Below, in pieces: positions 62,561 through 64,000 of a stretch of 64,000 nt of DNA. The stretch is taken from NCBI RefSeq assembly GCF_963678635.1, contig NC_087062.1, positions 23,483,201 through 23,547,200 on the forward strand, given 5' to 3'. This DNA is from Symsagittifera roscoffensis (Eukaryota; Xenacoelomorpha; Acoela; Convolutidae). Positions within the stretch are counted from its first letter, which is position 1; each line of letters starts with the position of its first letter. The notes beneath the pieces are model-generated. The model made no database searches. It was not told the origin of the DNA and saw nothing but the letters and a program-made list of their open reading frames with translations. A program made the translations under genes and the position numbers.

Positions 62561-64000
62561 GAATTGAATTGGAATGGCATGGAATTTTTTGGTATCAGCA
62601 GCAGAGGATATAAAATTTGGGCAATACCCGAAATATTTGAAAAAGCAATCTGGAAAGAAAGTACCGAAACCAGCCAAAGAAAACACAGTAAAAATACGAA
62701 CAGAAAGCCAATTAGAAGTAAGAGCAGCAAATTTGGTGAAATAATAAAAAACATCAAAAAGTAGACCAAAAAGTTCTTTTTCCGAGTAGCGAATGTAGTG
62801 AAAAGTTGCTCCAATTGTTTCACCATATTGCAAAACATGATTTTCTTTAACACTAACTGAAATAAATCACAACTCAATAAGTTTATATAATCAAATTATT
62901 TTTACGGGTTACATTTGAAAACGCATTCACTCAAAAATTTGATCCAACCTAATCACTTGATGTTTGGATGCTAGATATTTGAAATTAAAGGAGACAAGCA
63001 AAACTTCATCATTTTTTAAAAAAAAACTAGTCTTGAGCTTGTAGGATGCATAATTCAAAACAGAATTAGTGTCCTATTGACTCAAGTTACAGATGCTGAT
63101 TAACTAAAACACCACATTTGCTCAAAATTACCGTTTTAGTTTTCGTGTGCACATTTTTCATTATATATAAGCTTTGTTCAATGTCACCAATGTCACCGTT
63201 ACATAATGTTGGGTGATCCGATCAATTTGATCAGTCACTTCGTTTTTGAAGCCTATAATATTCTTTTGTGAAAGTCATATTCTTTTCTCCAACTGCTATT
63301 GTTTCAAATTTCTTCAATTTCGAACAAAAATCTGCCAAATCTACAATTGCATCCATCATCAATGTAAGTGCCTGGTACATTATGAACAACCCACCAACAT
63401 TTAAATTGGTACCTATTTTTCAGTTGGTTTTCTTTCAATTCTAATTTTTTCTCCTCAAAAATTGTCACGAAAAATTCACAACATTAAAAATCAGTATATT
63501 TTTCCAGCGTGTTCATAGTTAGATAGCGATGATTTTCTTCAACTGATTTGTTTAAGACACTAATTCAGATTGAAGTAGCTAGTACGCAGCTAAATTTGGC
63601 TGATTGGCTTCTATGGTATAACTAAGGTTTCAGCGTAAAGGTTCAGTTTGTTTTCCTTTTTTTTAGTTTCAATTTAACACGCCTCTGAGCAGCAGATTTT
63701 TAGTCATATCTGTCTGACAAGCCTTTTTAAGGTCATAAAATTTCTGCACGTTTCATGCACCAAAATTATTTGCAGGTCTGTGCGTATCAAAAAGCGTCAA
63801 AACTTTTCCACAGATTTTAAAGCAGAAGAGCACGCCTATCTGAAGCCCTACACCCACATACACCCACGACCCAGCAATTACTTGCTGTCTGTTTTCATTT
63901 TCTCATTATTTCATAAACAAACCAGTCAAAACTACAACCCGAGAAAAAAATAATATCTCAATATATATTTTTTAATAGTCCTCTACAGTTTACATCGACG
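62561..64000. other. AT-rich DNA with no supported feature
   Basis: Read on both strands; only short frames without motifs and simple A/T runs. Confidence 0.4.

Overview
The window is AT-rich, repeat-laden animal nuclear DNA from a draft assembly (one 200-N gap at 55251-55450). Two host genes can be reconstructed exon by exon with consistent reading phase, and both use spliceosomal introns: an amino-acid transporter of the AAAP/SLC32-36 type (plus strand, 7 coding exons, 1267-25115, 576 codons) and a PRDM14 orthologue (plus strand, 9 exons, 27013-34630, 516 codons). A PR domain with C2H2 fingers points to a metazoan. The species cannot be named from the sequence.

The most striking object is an 18.9-kb LTR retroelement (3720-22635) inserted antisense into intron 2 of the transporter gene. 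Its two 408-bp LTRs differ at one base, so it is very young. On the minus strand it carries a candidate primer binding site, a 1.2-kb structured leader, a small leader ORF, an Arg/Lys-rich 155-aa ORF, a single uninterrupted 2740-aa Gag-Pol of Ty3/gypsy type (zinc knuckle, protease, RT, RNase H, integrase, GPY/F module), and then a cluster of at least seven further frames. That cluster holds two small hydrophobic proteins, three long frames with no ATG, an 872-aa glycoprotein-like ORF (signal peptide, C-terminal membrane segments, a core resembling chuvirus-type fusogens from memory) and a 601-aa ORF of unknown function. Several neighbours overlap as ATGA or abut as TAAATG. A consensus 68-nt intron follows the last stop codon. 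This resembles a complex retrovirus in layout (leader splice donors, start-less exons, accessory genes) and is my candidate for an undescribed system.

The region from 34.6 to 44 kb is mostly decayed interspersed repeats: a dispersed 'aaggatagcc' family, a poly-C/poly-G tract family, MITE-like sequences and a foldback element. Between 44 and 48.9 kb lies a decayed BEL/Pao retroelement on the minus strand (Gag, zinc knuckle, protease, RT YVDD and integrase pieces). Part of it, with its flank, is duplicated at 52.0-55.25 kb with two deletions and one MITE insertion.

Around these duplications sit two paralogous first exons (49941-50093 and 55647-55796) of a small membrane protein. The second joins an exon at 56273-56338 to give a complete 71-aa protein. 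The two exons differ mostly at synonymous or conservative sites. From 56.5 to 59.2 kb there is a 1.49-kb tandem duplication with a nested 0.26-kb duplication. The last 5 kb holds only weak coding-like pieces that I could not identify.
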